Assembly (NCBI GenBank): GCA_930367215.1 | Contig: OV884059.1 | Span: forward strand, 151,898,511 to 151,962,510 | Origin: Pollenia angustigena | Taxonomy: Eukaryota > Arthropoda > Insecta > Diptera > Polleniidae | Direction of reading: 5' to 3' | Length of the DNA stretch: 64,000 nucleotides | Shown here: positions 51,581-62,988 of the stretch, in pieces | Layout: each line of letters begins with the position of its first letter | Numbering within the stretch: position 1 is the first letter of the stretch | Notes under the pieces: model-generated | Seen by the model: the letters and a program-made list of their open reading frames with translations, nothing else | Told to the model about the DNA's origin: nothing | Databases searched by the model: none | Position numbers and translations under genes: made by a program

Positions 51581-53044
51581 ATGACAACTCCTTTTAAAAC
51601 ATATCAAAAACAAAACAAACAACAAACTAACAATGGCACGGAACAGGACACGAAAAGGACCAATGATAAGGACAATGAGACGAAGACGATCCCGTCGGTG
51701 GCTGTATCAGCCTCGACACCTAACAGCGGCGATGTACCTCTGTCTTTCGCGCCAAGTACATCAAAAGCCGCATCAGCCCTTTCCGCCAGAGCGGATAAAG
51801 CCCATGCTTCGGGTACTGCAAAGTTGGAAATGACAAAGTCGTCCAACAAAGCAGCCTCCCATATGCCTATTGTGCAAAGAGGGACGGAGATGATTACATC
51901 CTGTCCCACTTCTGCACCTCCCCCCGCCAAGTCCGGCGTCACTAAGAAGACACCTCGGCATAAAAATCCTTCTAAGAGGGCATCTAACTCAAGGCGAGCT
52001 GCCTTGCGTGTTATCGAGCTATTCGGCTCCAAAGATGCCAATGAGCTTTCTGCAGAACAGGAAGCTTCATTGGCATGGGCTAAGGCCCTTACTGCTGGGC
52101 TTCAAAGCGTTTCACCTCCCGCCCCTGCAAAGGCAATGCCTAAACGGCAACGTTCGGAGGAAGAAGCGACAGCCGTTAGACAGCAACCAGGGACAAAACG
52201 TCCCAAGTACGCACCAAAGTCGACTAATAGGTCCTACAGCGAGGTGGCGAAAGACCATCTTGTTAGGGCTATTATAGACAGAAGTGCTGCTGATGGATCC
52301 ATCTCCCACTCTAGGTGGGACTTGGTGAAGCAGCAAATGATGGGTGTCTTTTGGAAGATCCTTGGTGAGAATCCAGGAGCACCCCCGCAATGCGACGATG
52401 CTGGCTGGTACCAGGGTCACGTTAAGCTGATGGCGTGTGTGGACGAGCGCTCTGCACTTCTGCTGAAGCTTGCCATTGGAGCGATTGGCGAAATATGGGA
52501 AGGTGCTAGGCTCGACGTGGTTTTGATGAGTGAGATACCACGGAGACCTAGATCCATCGTCACCATCCCAGCGGAACCCTCTGCACCGGAGGAAATCTTG
52601 AAGATTATTCAGTGCTGCAACCCCCAACTTCCCACTCATAACTGGAAAGTTGTCAAGGTTTCAGCAGCTGAAGGATCCTCAAGAACGGCGATCGTAGTCC
52701 TGAATCAGGACTCCTTGAAGCCACTGAGGGAGAAACAGGGCAAGATTTACTATGGTTTCAGTACCATCTTGCTCCGTGTCTACCGAGGTGATGACAAGGG
52801 CGATCCCGCTCCGAAGGTTGTGGAGCCTACGCAGTCTGCGGACTGCACGAATGACGCTTCCGTTCATTCATGTGACAAAGAAGACACCCCGTCCGTCTCT
52901 GACATGCTGGGTGACCTCTTTGAACGCATGGGTGAATTGGCTGATGAGGACGCCCTCCTGGAATCAGATCAGGAGGACGCCAATGTCACGGTCGTTAATA
53001 CTGGACATGGTGAAGGTGACACAGATAAACCTTCACCACTCTAA
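51581..53044 (+). CDS. LINE ORF1 protein
   Basis: An RNA-binding/chaperone-type first ORF of about 487 residues. The first ~220 residues are Ser/Thr/Ala/Lys-rich and probably disordered (for example KQNKQQTNNG, TPRHKNPSKRASNSRR). A folded region follows: SYSEVAKDHLVRAIIDRS near nucleotide 52230, RWDLVKQQMMGVFW, and IPRRPRSIVTIP through GKIYYGFSTILLRVYRGD near 52780. It resembles DUF4780-type domains of dipteran LINE ORF1 proteins (recalled, not searched). There are no CCHC knuckles. The C-terminus is acidic. The ATG at 51581 is preferred to an upstream GTG in the same frame. It overlaps ORF2 by 38 bases. Confidence 0.8.
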   Translation: MTTPFKTYQKQNKQQTNNGTEQDTKRTNDKDNETKTIPSVAVSASTPNSGDVPLSFAPSTSKAASALSARADKAHASGTAKLEMTKSSNKAASHMPIVQRGTEMITSCPTSAPPPAKSGVTKKTPRHKNPSKRASNSRRAALRVIELFGSKDANELSAEQEASLAWAKALTAGLQSVSPPAPAKAMPKRQRSEEEATAVRQQPGTKRPKYAPKSTNRSYSEVAKDHLVRAIIDRSAADGSISHSRWDLVKQQMMGVFWKILGENPGAPPQCDDAGWYQGHVKLMACVDERSALLLKLAIGAIGEIWEGARLDVVLMSEIPRRPRSIVTIPAEPSAPEEILKIIQCCNPQLPTHNWKVVKVSAAEGSSRTAIVVLNQDSLKPLREKQGKIYYGFSTILLRVYRGDDKGDPAPKVVEPTQSADCTNDASVHSCDKEDTPSVSDMLGDLFERMGELADEDALLESDQEDANVTVVNTGHGEGDTDKPSPL

Positions 53045-56000
53045 GGCAGCATCCGCTGCACTGCTCCTCCGGGTGGTAGAGAGAGAGGAGGAGCTAATAA
53101 TGATCCAAGAGCCATGGATCCACAAGGATCGGGTTTGCGGATTAAACCTCAAGGGCTATAAGCTCCTATATGCCAAAGCAACAGGTAAAATTAGATCTTG
53201 TATTTTGGCTAAAAACACGCTGGATATCTTCATTCTTTCTGATTTCAGTGATGAAGACACAACTTCAGCGGCCCTAGAGATGGGCGACATGCCGATCTGG
53301 ATCGTCTCGGGCTATATGGCGCATGACCAGGACAATGGGCCACCTAATGGGCTTGTTCGCGGCTTGGTAGCCAAAGCCGGCTCCATGGGTACCCCGGTGG
53401 TTATCTGTGCTGACGCTAATGCGCACCACATCACGTGGGGCAGCACCAACACCAACTCTAGAGGTGAGTCGCTATTTTCTTTTATCTGTAGCAGTAATTT
53501 GGAAATAGCAAACATAGGCGCGGAACCTACGTTCATTGTAGCTAATAGGCAGGAGGTTCTTGATGTGACATTGGTCAGCTCGGAACACTCCGACTTAATA
53601 AGTAACTGGGCGGTCTCAAATGACTGTTCTTTTTCGGACCACAGGTATGTTGAGTTTCAATTAGGTCCACCCCCCTTGGGGGTGTGTACTTTTGTGAATA
53701 GGAGGAGAACGAGGTGGGACTATCAGGCTAGTCTACTCGCTGATTCTCTGGGCCCAGTCCCTGTCATTAGTGGCATTACGGAGACTGAAATGGCAGTGGA
53801 ATTCCTATCGGGGGCACTGCGTCAGGCAACGGCACTGGCCTGTAGGCCAGTGGTTAGGAAAAAGGGGGGCAAGCCACCATGGTGGAGCCCTGAGATTGCA
53901 CAGTCTCGCAGAGACTGTCGTAGGTTATTCAATATGGCTAAACGACTGGGAAACTGGGCGGATTATAAGTCGGCATTGAATAGGTTCAAGAATTTGGTTA
54001 GATCGGCGAAACGGAATGCCTGGAGGAACTTCTGCAGCGGCGTGGAAGGCTCCTCTGAGACAAACCGGTTGCGCAAAATAATGGCTTCTTGCCCGACTGT
54101 CCCTAGCTACATTCAGAAAGCTGATGGTAGCTGGACTACGAATAGTCAGGAGACGCTGGAGGTGTTAATTGACACGCACTTTCCTGGCAATTCCCTTCCA
54201 ACACCACGGAAGATCAACTGCCTATCAACTGTCCATTTCTCTGTGCTATGATAGGCTCAATTGGGCGATAAGGAGCTTCGACTCCTTTAAGGCTCCTGGT
54301 CCGGACGGTATTATTCCGGCCGACCTTCAAAAGAACGCGGGGCTTCTGGTTCCTTGGCTGTCCGCTATTTATACGGAATGTATTAGATTCTCGTACGTTC
54401 CCATCCGATGGACTAGATGTAGGGTTGTTTTCATCCCAAAGGGAGGTAAAGCATCCCACACCAGACCTAAGGACTACAGGCCAATCAGCCTGTCGTCATT
54501 TCTTCTCAAGACCCTTGAAAGGGTCATTGATATTCATCTGAGGATGTCTATTCCTAGACATTTGCTCTCTTCATCGCAGCATGCCTACACCAAGGGCAAG
54601 TCTGTAGAGACGGCGCTCCACTCACTGGTCGGCTACATTGAGAAATCCCTTGAATTTCGGGAATACTCACTTGTGGCCTTTCTGGACATTGAGGGAGCTT
54701 TCAATAATGTCAAACCCAACTCCATCTTGGAGTCGATGAGGGAGGTTGGGGTTGACGATGTAATTTGTAGATTTATTGGTAATCTACTCGATAATAGGAT
54801 CATTGAATCCACAATGGGTGCTACTAATGTTTGCAGATTTGTGCACAGGGGCACCCCGCAAGGTGGGGTTCTCTCCCCTCTACTGTGGAACCTGACGGTG
54901 AACACTTTGCTGGGTCGGTTCGACAGATTAGGGATAAAAACCGTCGCGTATGCGGATGACGTGGCGGTGGCGGTCGCGGGTAAACACCTGGACACACTGT
55001 CCCATTGTATGGAATCTGCATTGCAGATTCTAAGCTCTTGGAGCATTTCCTGTGGACTTGGTGTCAATCCACAGAAAACTGAGTTGGTACTCTTTACCAG
55101 GAAGTACAAGGTTGGCAACTTTAGGCTTCCTAGGCTAAACGGCACGGAGCTGAGGCTCTCGAACAGTGCCAAATATTTGGGCGTAATTCTCGATAGCAAA
55201 CTATCATGGGAACTCAACGTTCGGACGAGGGTTGATAGGGCTATTGTGGCCTTATACACCTGCAAGAGATCCTTGGGCAGGAGCTGGGGCCTGGGCCCCA
55301 GGGGTGTCGAATGGATCTTTGAAGCGGTGGTAAAACCGATTCTCTTCTATGGGGTCATAGTGTGGTGGCCTGCCGTGGAAAGGGGACGGTACTGCAGGAT
55401 GCTTGAGAAAGTATATAGGTTGGCTGCGCTGATGATCACGGGATCACTCCGCTCGACACCGACGAAGGCACTGTTTACTATGCTAGACTGGTTGCCGATT
55501 GATATCATGGCCGAACAACAGGCCTTGACTTCCGCTATGAGACTGGGGGCGGTGGGCCTGTGGTCTACGCGGAACTATGGTCATGCCAGGGTCACGCTTC
55601 ACGCGTCATACGACCTGGCGGGGCTGGACTATTGCACTCCGGAACCCTTTTTCGGTGCTTTGTTCACGGTTCATCATGGTAGCTATGATGAGCTGCTCGA
55701 TAATACGCGATCTCTGGAGCCGACCCTGCGGGTCTACACCGATGGTTCCAGGATGGGCGACAGAGTGGGTGGAGGTTTCTTCATCGAAGAATTGGACATC
55801 AGGGTCTCTTTTAGGCTGCCAGATGGCAGTAGTGTGCTGCAGGCGGAAATCTCTGCCATAAAGCGGGCGGCAAACTGGCTGAAGTACTATCGTATATCGA
55901 GGGATATATGTATATTTACGGACAGCAAGGCTGCCATTGCAGCTCTGGCTGGTGTCTTTACGACATCTATGTTGACAGTGGAATGCCGGATGTCTCTAAA

Positions 56001-56586
56001 TGAGATCGCGAAACATTCCAGTGTAACGCTGACATGGGTACCAGGACACAGTGGGCTCCTGGGCAACCATACTGCGGACAGTCTGGCCAAACAAGGCTGT
56101 CTCTTGGACGACATGTTCGTCGACGGCCTAATTGGCACTTCAATGGCCCGCTGCAGGACTCTCATCAGACGGGAGTCGTACAGAAGGGCTCAGGGGAGAT
56201 GGCAGGGCGAGCATACCTGTTTGATGGCCAGGACTCTATGGCCTGGCTATGACGCGGCGAAAACGCGCGTACTACTCGGTCTCGGCAGGGACCGGATAAG
56301 GACAGTGATATCGGTTATCACGGGTCACTGGGTGATAGGGACTCATGCTAGGAGGATGGGTCTTGAGTATAATGACTACTGCAGGAGTTGTCATAATGAG
56401 GAGGAGGAGGAGACGGTGTTTCACTTCCTCTGTCAATGCCCCGGTCTGGCGGGCGTTAGGTTGAGGCATTTTGGGAGACCGGAATTGCCATGTCTGGACG
56501 ATTTGTCCACTGCGGGACTGAAATCGATCTCCCTGTTCTGCAGGGAATCGGGGTGGTTCGAGACTGCGGTGACCTCTGGGGAATAG
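53007..56586 (+). pseudogene. LINE ORF2: endonuclease, reverse transcriptase, RNase H (one frameshift)
   Basis: Starts at ATG 53007 (MVKVTQINLHHSKAA). The APE-type endonuclease runs to about 53680: IMIQEPWI, CADANAHHITWGS and SDHRYVEF hold the expected E, D, N and H. The RT begins near 54290 with FKAPGPDGI, then FLDIEGAFNNV (motif A), GTPQGGVLSPLLWN (B) and AYADDVAVAV (C, near 54950). RNase H is at about 55730-56110 (VYTDGS, AE, FTDSKAA, GNHTADSLAKQG). A C-x2-C-x12-H-x4-C finger lies near 56380. The frame changes once between about 54180 and 54250, just before the RT, so this copy makes no complete ORF2 unless the shift is a sequence error. Everything else is open. Confidence 0.9.
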
Positions 56587-56709
56587 TCTGGTGGATACTG
56601 GCTGGCCCTTGTCACTGGCTAGGGGTATCACAAAGGGACCGCTATAAGGACCCAAGTGAGTCGTCTTCGTGACGGCTACCCATTTAACCTAACCTAACCT
56701 AACCTAACC

Positions 56710-56723
56710 TATATGGTCTCGAC
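56710..56723 (+). repeat. LINE target site duplication, right
   Basis: TATATGGTCTCGAC, identical to 51225-51238. Its first base could also belong to the LINE tail. Confidence 0.95.
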
Positions 56724-57550
56724 GCAGCAGTGTGGTCAAAACTTGGTGACCAAAAATGGCTAAATTTACGGGGAAAATGGCTTAAAGTTGGCTAAAAAAG
56801 GCTAAAAAATAATAAAATATATAAAAATATATAAATAAATAAAAACAAAAATAATTCCTTCAAATTTTTTTACAATGAAATTTTAAATTAAGATAAATTT
56901 GTTACATAAAAATAAACGTAAATTAAATAATTTAGCATTTAAAAAAAAAAGTCATCAATAAATTTGATGTCGTTATTGTTCATCTAAATAATGGTGTTTC
57001 CTTTTCTAAAAAATAATGATGCATTATAGTTGTGTAACATATTTATCAGGTTACACGAACCCTTACAAAGTGATACATTTTTCTTAATTACAATGGAACA
57101 AAATTATAGCAACGTTTTACACTCAACACTAATGTGCATTTAGCGTGTTAAATATTGAATGCAAAGTTTGTACTAAAAGCGATATTCACCACGCTTGCTG
57201 CAATTTTCAACATTAAATTTTCTTACAATTCCAATAGGCGTTAACAGCACCGATTTTCAATAATTAATGTCAGCTGTTGTTAAAAATTTTGCCAAAAAAA
57301 AAAAAATATAATAATTAAATAAAAGTTATACAAACGAAAAACAAAAAGTTTTTGTATCCATCATAATACAACTAAAATCACAATATAACACAAATTGTCC
57401 GCACACACAAGCAAAAAAAATACTTGCTTGCATAAAAAAGTACTTTACGCAGATGCAAAAAAGGGTATTATATCACACTCAGTTATAACTGCGGGTAAGA
57501 AATGGAACAACTTTGCCATTTATTGTTGCAACATGTTTACTTGAGGGTTA
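56724..57550. other. AT-rich intergenic DNA
   Basis: AAATGGCTAAA-like phrases near 56755-56800 and AT filler. No gene recognised. Confidence 0.4.
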
Positions 57551-57863
57551 CACGATCAAGTTTTGCCTATCAATTTTTAATACACTCACACTTTTTTACC
57601 AATACACTCATACTTTTAAAAATTGATACGAACTTGCCTTTAAAATTCTCTTGCCAGTGAGTGTTTCAATTTACGTTCAAGAAAACAGCTGATTTCAAGG
57701 TTAGTGAGCAAATTTTTCGTTTCTCTTTATAAATTTTTTTTGAATGACATCTTGAAAGTAAATTGCTTTTAACTTGCGTGCAGCCTACGTCACAGCTGCC
57801 AATTTTTGCATATTTTGACAAACAGTATATGTAAAAGACTATCAAGAAAAGCTTGATCGTGTG
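57549..57863. mobile_element. small MITE with CACGATCAAG ends
   Basis: TACACGATCAAGTTTTGCC at the left is matched by the inverse of AGAAAAGCTTGATCGTGTG at the right. The body repeats AATACACTCA...ACTTTT. The target duplication is unresolved. Confidence 0.5.
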
Positions 57864-58455
57864 GCTGCAATGTTAGAAAGGAAAACGACAACTTCTCACA
57901 TTTTTGCATATATTTTTAGAATAGAACAAAAACCCGCACGAATGGTAACATATATGGAACATTATTGTCAGAAAAGAAAACACCATAAATCTACAATAAA
58001 AAATAGAAAGGGATAAAAAATATTTTATTGTTATTGTTAAAATATTTACCTCATTGCTGAATAAAACCTATTTTTCAAATTACTTTTAACTATGTTTACT
58101 TACGTTGGAGCAACTTTATAGTAAATTCTAAAACTTCTAAGCCAGAGAACTGCTAAAATTACTATTTTTCTTGATTTATTCATACGCTAAAATTTACATT
58201 AACTCTATGCCTGCAAAACAAAGTTCAACGTTGGTAATTTTGACATCGTTATGTAGACATTTGATTTGTGCATGTGTGTCAAAGTCAAAAGACAGACATT
58301 CTTATGCTTTTGCATTCAAGTAGTCATTGCCCACTCGATGAGAAAAAGACGAATGTAAATTGGTATGAGTACGAGTCGCTTTGTTGGTTGGTATGATTGT
58401 TGTAGGCATAAGTTCAAATAAACTAGTTGTTGTGTCCAATTTGTTTTTGTGTTTA

Positions 58456-58833
58456 CCCTGCAAATAATATTGGACCACCTGATCCACCTGATTTTGATCA
58501 AATGGACTACCTCTTGGACTAGTCCGATGTAATGCAAGCATGGGCCATGTCATTGTTAAAAAGTGTTTGTAGTGATACGACATGTCTTCGTTTTTTAACG
58601 ACTGGTGTTCGTTTTTAAACGACTTCAAAACCAATACTCTTGAGAATACATGGAGTAGTTTTAAGACTACTGCTTTGTAATCCAAAGCTGGGTTATATGG
58701 TCCTGCCCTAGGACATCGTATTGTTTAATAGACCATGTTTTTGCCATACGTTTGGGCTACTTTTGGACTAGTCCTAGTCCCTTGTGGGCTACATTTGACA
58801 CGCGCGTTTGGACTAGTCCTATTATTTGCAGGG
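58456..58833. mobile_element. TA-flanked MITE with CCCTGCAAATAATA ends
   Basis: CCCTGCAAATAATATTGGAC at the left and its inverse near the right (TCCTATTATTTGCAGGG), with TA on both sides. Inner zones share GGACTAGTCC palindromes. It is 378 bp; the ORFs read across it are not genes. Confidence 0.7.
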
Positions 58834-59460
58834 TAGTTTTTTCAAAGCGTAACAAGCATTATTAACAACAATGCATTGTACATACACTGTACTTTTTAAG
58901 AAATGATAAAAAATAAAAACAGTCTTCTGTTTCTATGGAAATTGTTTGTACCTATGTTCGTTTAGTTTCATTTCAATTTTTTTCTTTCGAATCCAGCATA
59001 TGAAAAACTTTGATACATACTACATACATAACAGCTGCTGAATAGGCATCAGAGCAATGATTTTTGTGTATTTTTCTTTGCATATGTTTTTTACCAAAGC
59101 AATAATTGACGAACGAAGCTAAACATGGTATGAATGGAAAAGCCAATACGCTGTGCATGACTTGAATGAATTTTAAATAACCAGCGATGTGTGTGGCTGA
59201 GAATTTTTGATTGCAAGAATACAAATGAGTGTATTTGATGTTGTTCATTGAATGCGATTTTTTTGCAATCACACAAAGCCGTTCTCTGATCTTAACACAC
59301 TTCAATTTCACAAAATTCCTCTTCTGCTAGTAACGAACGAATCCGCTTAATGTCTCAAATAAATGTCAACTTACATTTATAACTTAGCCTGTAAGTATAG
59401 ACAACAACGTTTTCTAGAGGTTTCCTTAACCTTCCAGTTCTATTTTTTTTGAAATAACTT
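58834..59460. other. AT-rich intergenic DNA
   Basis: No gene supported. A 112-codon - strand ORF (58973-59311) overlaps a second ORF on the same strand in another frame and has no recognisable motif. Confidence 0.35.
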
Positions 59461-59984
59461 TTAAGCTTAGTCTAGACGATATGTTGAATCAGCAAATGTA
59501 TGCTTATACTCATATGCTTAAAAATAATAGCAAATGTCTCTATCAGCATATGCAATATGCTAGGTGTCTAGACGATATGCTGAAAATGCTAAATTGTTCA
59601 AATTCATCATATGCTAGCAAATGATATTTTAACAAATAAGTTAGCATACAATTTTTGTGTCTACACGATATGTTGAATTTCGTATGTTGTTATGTATGTT
59701 GAGTAAAGAGAACATTTGTTTAAAAATTAAAAATTCATTTGACAATTCTCTTTTTTTATTATTTTATTTAAAATTTGTTATCAATTATCGCCTTTATTGC
59801 AAAAATGAATAGTTTTAGTGTAATTAACACTTAAAAAGTAAGAGTGCTTGGTCAAATCCGCAAAAAATTAAAATATTTAAGGACTGGGATGATCTTAAAA
59901 TTATTAGTAAAGTCTCACAGTTTATTAATTTATTTCAGTTCCACCCCTATGGTAAATTATGTGCCGACCAGAATGTTTTATGGA

Positions 59985-60424
59985 TTAATTTGATACCCAC
60001 ACCACTATAGTGTCTGAAACACCTACAAATATTGGTCCTATAACCATCGTTAAGTATACCGATCGACTCAATCGCTATCTCAGTCGATATAAGGATGTCC
60101 GTCCGTCGGCTGGCTGGCTGTCCACTTTGTAGTGCGCAAAGTACTTGTCGCAATAATTTGATGAACTTTGGTACATTGGTTCTATTATTTATTGTAATTA
60201 AACGATAAGGAACGGTCCATAATTTCTCAAAGATCCCATAAAAACTATTTTCCGAATAAGAGTCTTTGCGCTCATAAACCATGTTCTATGTTGGTATTAA
60301 GACTAAATCTGGGTCAAAAAGTTTTATTGTAAATCTATTGTTCCCATACAAATACCACTCCCAAAAATATTACCAATACCATAACGTCCTTAAAAATGTT
60401 GATCGGTTGAGTAATTTTTAGTAT
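59985..60424 (+). repeat. fragment of the ATACCCACACCACA repeat family
   Basis: GATACCCACACCACTATAGTG start, ATACCGATCGACT, then GTCCGTCCGTCGGCTGGCTGG and GTCGCAATAATTTGATGAAC. It is a partial copy adjacent to copy B. Confidence 0.55.
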
Positions 60425-61127
60425 TAACAAGTAAGAAAGTATAGTCGGTCAAGCCCGACCATATGATACCCTACACCACAGTATTTAAAAACACATCATG
60501 CTTATGTGTCCATGTAAATATGGATTTATCTATGTTTATAAACTTCATGAAAATCGGTTTGAAAGTTTGTGAGAGCCAGAAATTGCCCCCTGCCTCCCCT
60601 TGTTATCCTATTTTTTAAAAACTGTATAGCTAATGTGTCCCTATAGATATGGATCTATCTATGTTTTAAATTTCATTAAAATCGGTTTGAGAGGCAGAAA
60701 TTGCCCCTATCTCCACTCGTGGTCCGATTTTTTGAAGAATTTATACATTTTGTGTCCATATAGATATGGTTGTATCTATGTTTTAAATTTCATTAAAATC
60801 AGTTTGATAGTTTCTGAGAGGAAGAAATTTCCCCCTATCTTCCCTCGTGGTCCTACGATGCGGCCCATTTTCAATAGGCTTAGTCCTTGTGCCAATAAGA
60901 ACCTATGACCCAAATTTTATCAACAATTGCGACCTGTACTTTGCGCACAAGATTACATGGACAGCCAGCCAGCCAGCCAGCCGGACGGACATCGTTAGGT
61001 CGACTGAGAAAGTGATTCTGAGTAGATCGGTATACTTTAAGGTGGGTCTAGGACCACTTTTTTAAGGCGGTACACACATCAGCACAAATGCATAATACCC
61101 TGTCCACTATTGTGGTGTGGGTATAAA
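60425..61127 (+). mobile_element. ATACCCACACCACA-type fly repeat, copy B
   Basis: Opposite orientation to copy A (40775-41560): AGTATAGTCGGTCAAGCCCG, ATGATACCCTACACCACAG, three ~125 bp units with GATATGGATCTATCTATGTT, then GCCAGCCAGCCAGCCGGACG and a CACTATTGTGGTGTGGGTAT end. The ORFs within repeat the same peptide because the units repeat. Confidence 0.65.
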
Positions 61128-61229
61128 AACATAAATAAGACCAAATTTCAATACAAAACACTTGTATGTTTCAACCGTTTTAAAGTCCCGCTCTCTACGG
61201 GAGCTATAGTGAGTTTTTTTTTTGCCGAT

Positions 61230-61560
61230 TATCACAAAATTGCATCGTGTTATTTCTAGCCACTTAAAGCTAAATTGGACTATATTTTTCCACAATATCA
61301 ATATTTTATACGGTTTTGGCGTATTTAAATGATTTCCCAGAGTGGGCTTTATACGGAGCCTATAGTAAATTGTGGGCCGATCTTCTCCAAATTTAGTTGT
61401 GTGATTTCTAATTTTATGAAAATATGACCGACCAAATTTTACTATAATAGCGTTATTAGATACGTCTGAGGCATATTTAAGTATTTCCGAGAATGGGTTT
61501 AACATGGGGCCTATGGTAAATTATGGAACGATCATCTTAGTGTGATATCTAGTCATATAA
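61230..61560. repeat. diverged tandem units related to 47544-48240
   Basis: Two to three units with ATTATGGACCGATC- and GTGTTATTTCTAG-like phrases match the ~150 bp units of the element at 47425-48652 with heavy decay. Confidence 0.5.
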
Positions 61561-62372
61561 AGTTCTTGCAAAATTAAAAAGCAATCGGTTCATTCTGTCG
61601 CGAATTTTTGTTAGTTTCTTTAACAGAAATATCAATGTTTAAGGGTGTTGGGGTTCTGGTTAAAAAGAAGAAAATTTACTCAGCTGAGCGAAGTCGTTGC
61701 TTGATATACGATTAAATTAAGAACCCGGCAATAAGGAAAAAATTTATAAAGCGAAGCTGATGTTTGTCATACCATATAGTTAATACCTATATTGAAGCAA
61801 TTACAAAAAGTATATTAAATAATACCACATGTAAACTCAAACCTAATATATTAAACAAAAAGATTTATTAGAATATAAATGGTTAACTTTAATAGCTTCA
61901 GAATTTTATACGCTACTGTACCATGCATTATATTATATGAAAGCTTGAAGATTTCGCTAGAAAATATTATATGTAAATAACAATACCTTAATATCGACAA
62001 AATTTTGAGATAAGAGTCATTTTGACAAATTACATTAGTAACTAAAAATATTTTTTGAAATTGGTTCTTAATGGGTTAATAATTCAGCATATTTTATATA
62101 CCACGTGAAAGGTTTTTGGAAACACGCTTCAGCGCTACCCATATTGCTTAGATCAAATTTATACTTCAAGAGATATTGGTAAAGAATTTTTCAACTTTTA
62201 TGATCTATATCTCTAAAACAAAGTTCGTAGACCAACATTTTTATTTTCAAAGCACTTCTAAATGGTTTTTTTTGATTGCCGATGAGCTAGAAATCTTGAT
62301 AATTTCCGGGGTTATATACAAAACAAAGAATGCCAATTTTTATCTATTTTATATGCTACCAAATTTGCCGTA

Positions 62373-62450
62373 TGCTGAGTGAGAAATTATATTAAAAACA
62401 AATTTTCGTATTTTATTGTTGTTTTCAATATAATTTCTCACTCACTCACT
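62373..62450. repeat. short hairpin
   Basis: GAGTGAGAAATTATATT...AATATAATTTCTCACTC forms a near-perfect stem around an AT loop. Confidence 0.55.
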
Positions 62451-62665
62451 TGTTTACGTTTTCTAAAAACAGGCAGTTGGTGTCTACACGCCCAGTAACA
62501 AATTTTATCATTTTGCGAAGCACTAAAGGTACATTTAAAAAAATAAGCGCACAAATATGCGCTACGCAATAAGACATACAGAAATGCAGTAAAGTAAGTG
62601 AAAGAACTCTCAACAACTTTTATTAAAAAAAAATAACATTTCAAGTGCTACGGCATTCCCTTACC

Positions 62666-62891
62666 ACGAAGCAGGTTTGTAAGGGAGAATACTAAAAAAT
62701 AACAGTATCAAAACATTCAGTGTGTAAAGCTGATCTTTACATCTAACAATTTTTATGTGCGCTGAATAATGCGCTTTTTGTGTCAAAAATGTATTGCTTC
62801 AAAGTGGGAACTCGCCATATAAAATTCATGTCTTCCGTAAGCGCAATGGTAAGCGAAACTTTTATGTTTCTCCCTTACAAACCTGCTTCGT
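62666..62891. repeat. foldback repeat with ACGAAGCAGG arms
   Basis: ACGAAGCAGGTTTGTAAGGG (then AGA) at 62666 is inverted exactly at the right end (62869-62891), a 226 bp foldback unit nested in the 3.5 kb element. Confidence 0.65.
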
Positions 62892-62988
62892 TGGAAGCTT
62901 CATTTTTTATTGGGCGATATGTTGGCGCTGAAAGCAAATTTTTCAACATAAATTTGCTGATTCAACATATCGTGTAGACTAAGCTTTA

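Larger units (their letters stand above)
51239..56709 (+). mobile_element. full-length I/LOA-type LINE
   Basis: A 5,471 bp non-LTR retrotransposon between exact 14 bp target duplications. It has a ~340 bp 5' region (CCACCACTATTATGG start), ORF1 (51581-53044), an overlapping ORF2 with endonuclease, RT and RNase H, a short 3' region and a tail of five AACCT units (56686-56710). RNase H in ORF2 and the ORF1 type place it in the I supergroup, probably LOA. It is GC-richer than its surroundings. The perfect duplications show a recent insertion. Confidence 0.9.
59464..62985. mobile_element. TTA-flanked 3.5 kb element, family unknown
   Basis: Left end AGCTTAGTCTAGACGATATG (then TTGAATCAGCAAA) and inverted right end AGCTTAGTCTACACGATATG (then TTGAATCAGCAAA) pair over ~34 bp with one mismatch. 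It is flanked by TTA on both sides. The end motif GTCTAGACGATATG recurs internally near 59567 and 59663. The interior holds copies of other repeats (59985-61560) and no transposase, so it is non-autonomous or hollowed out. Confidence 0.6.

Noticed and set aside
51604..52639. Long - strand ORFs opposite LINE ORF1
   Set aside because: They mirror the codon structure of ORF1 on + and lack any domain signal.
56686..56710. interstitial telomere array
   Set aside because: The five AACCT units are precisely the 3' tail of the LINE next to its target duplication, not an independent array.
60633..60908. ORFs reading CPYRYGSIYVLNFIKIG-like peptides here and at 41015-41296
   Set aside because: They are translations of non-coding tandem units in the same repeat family, in both orientations.
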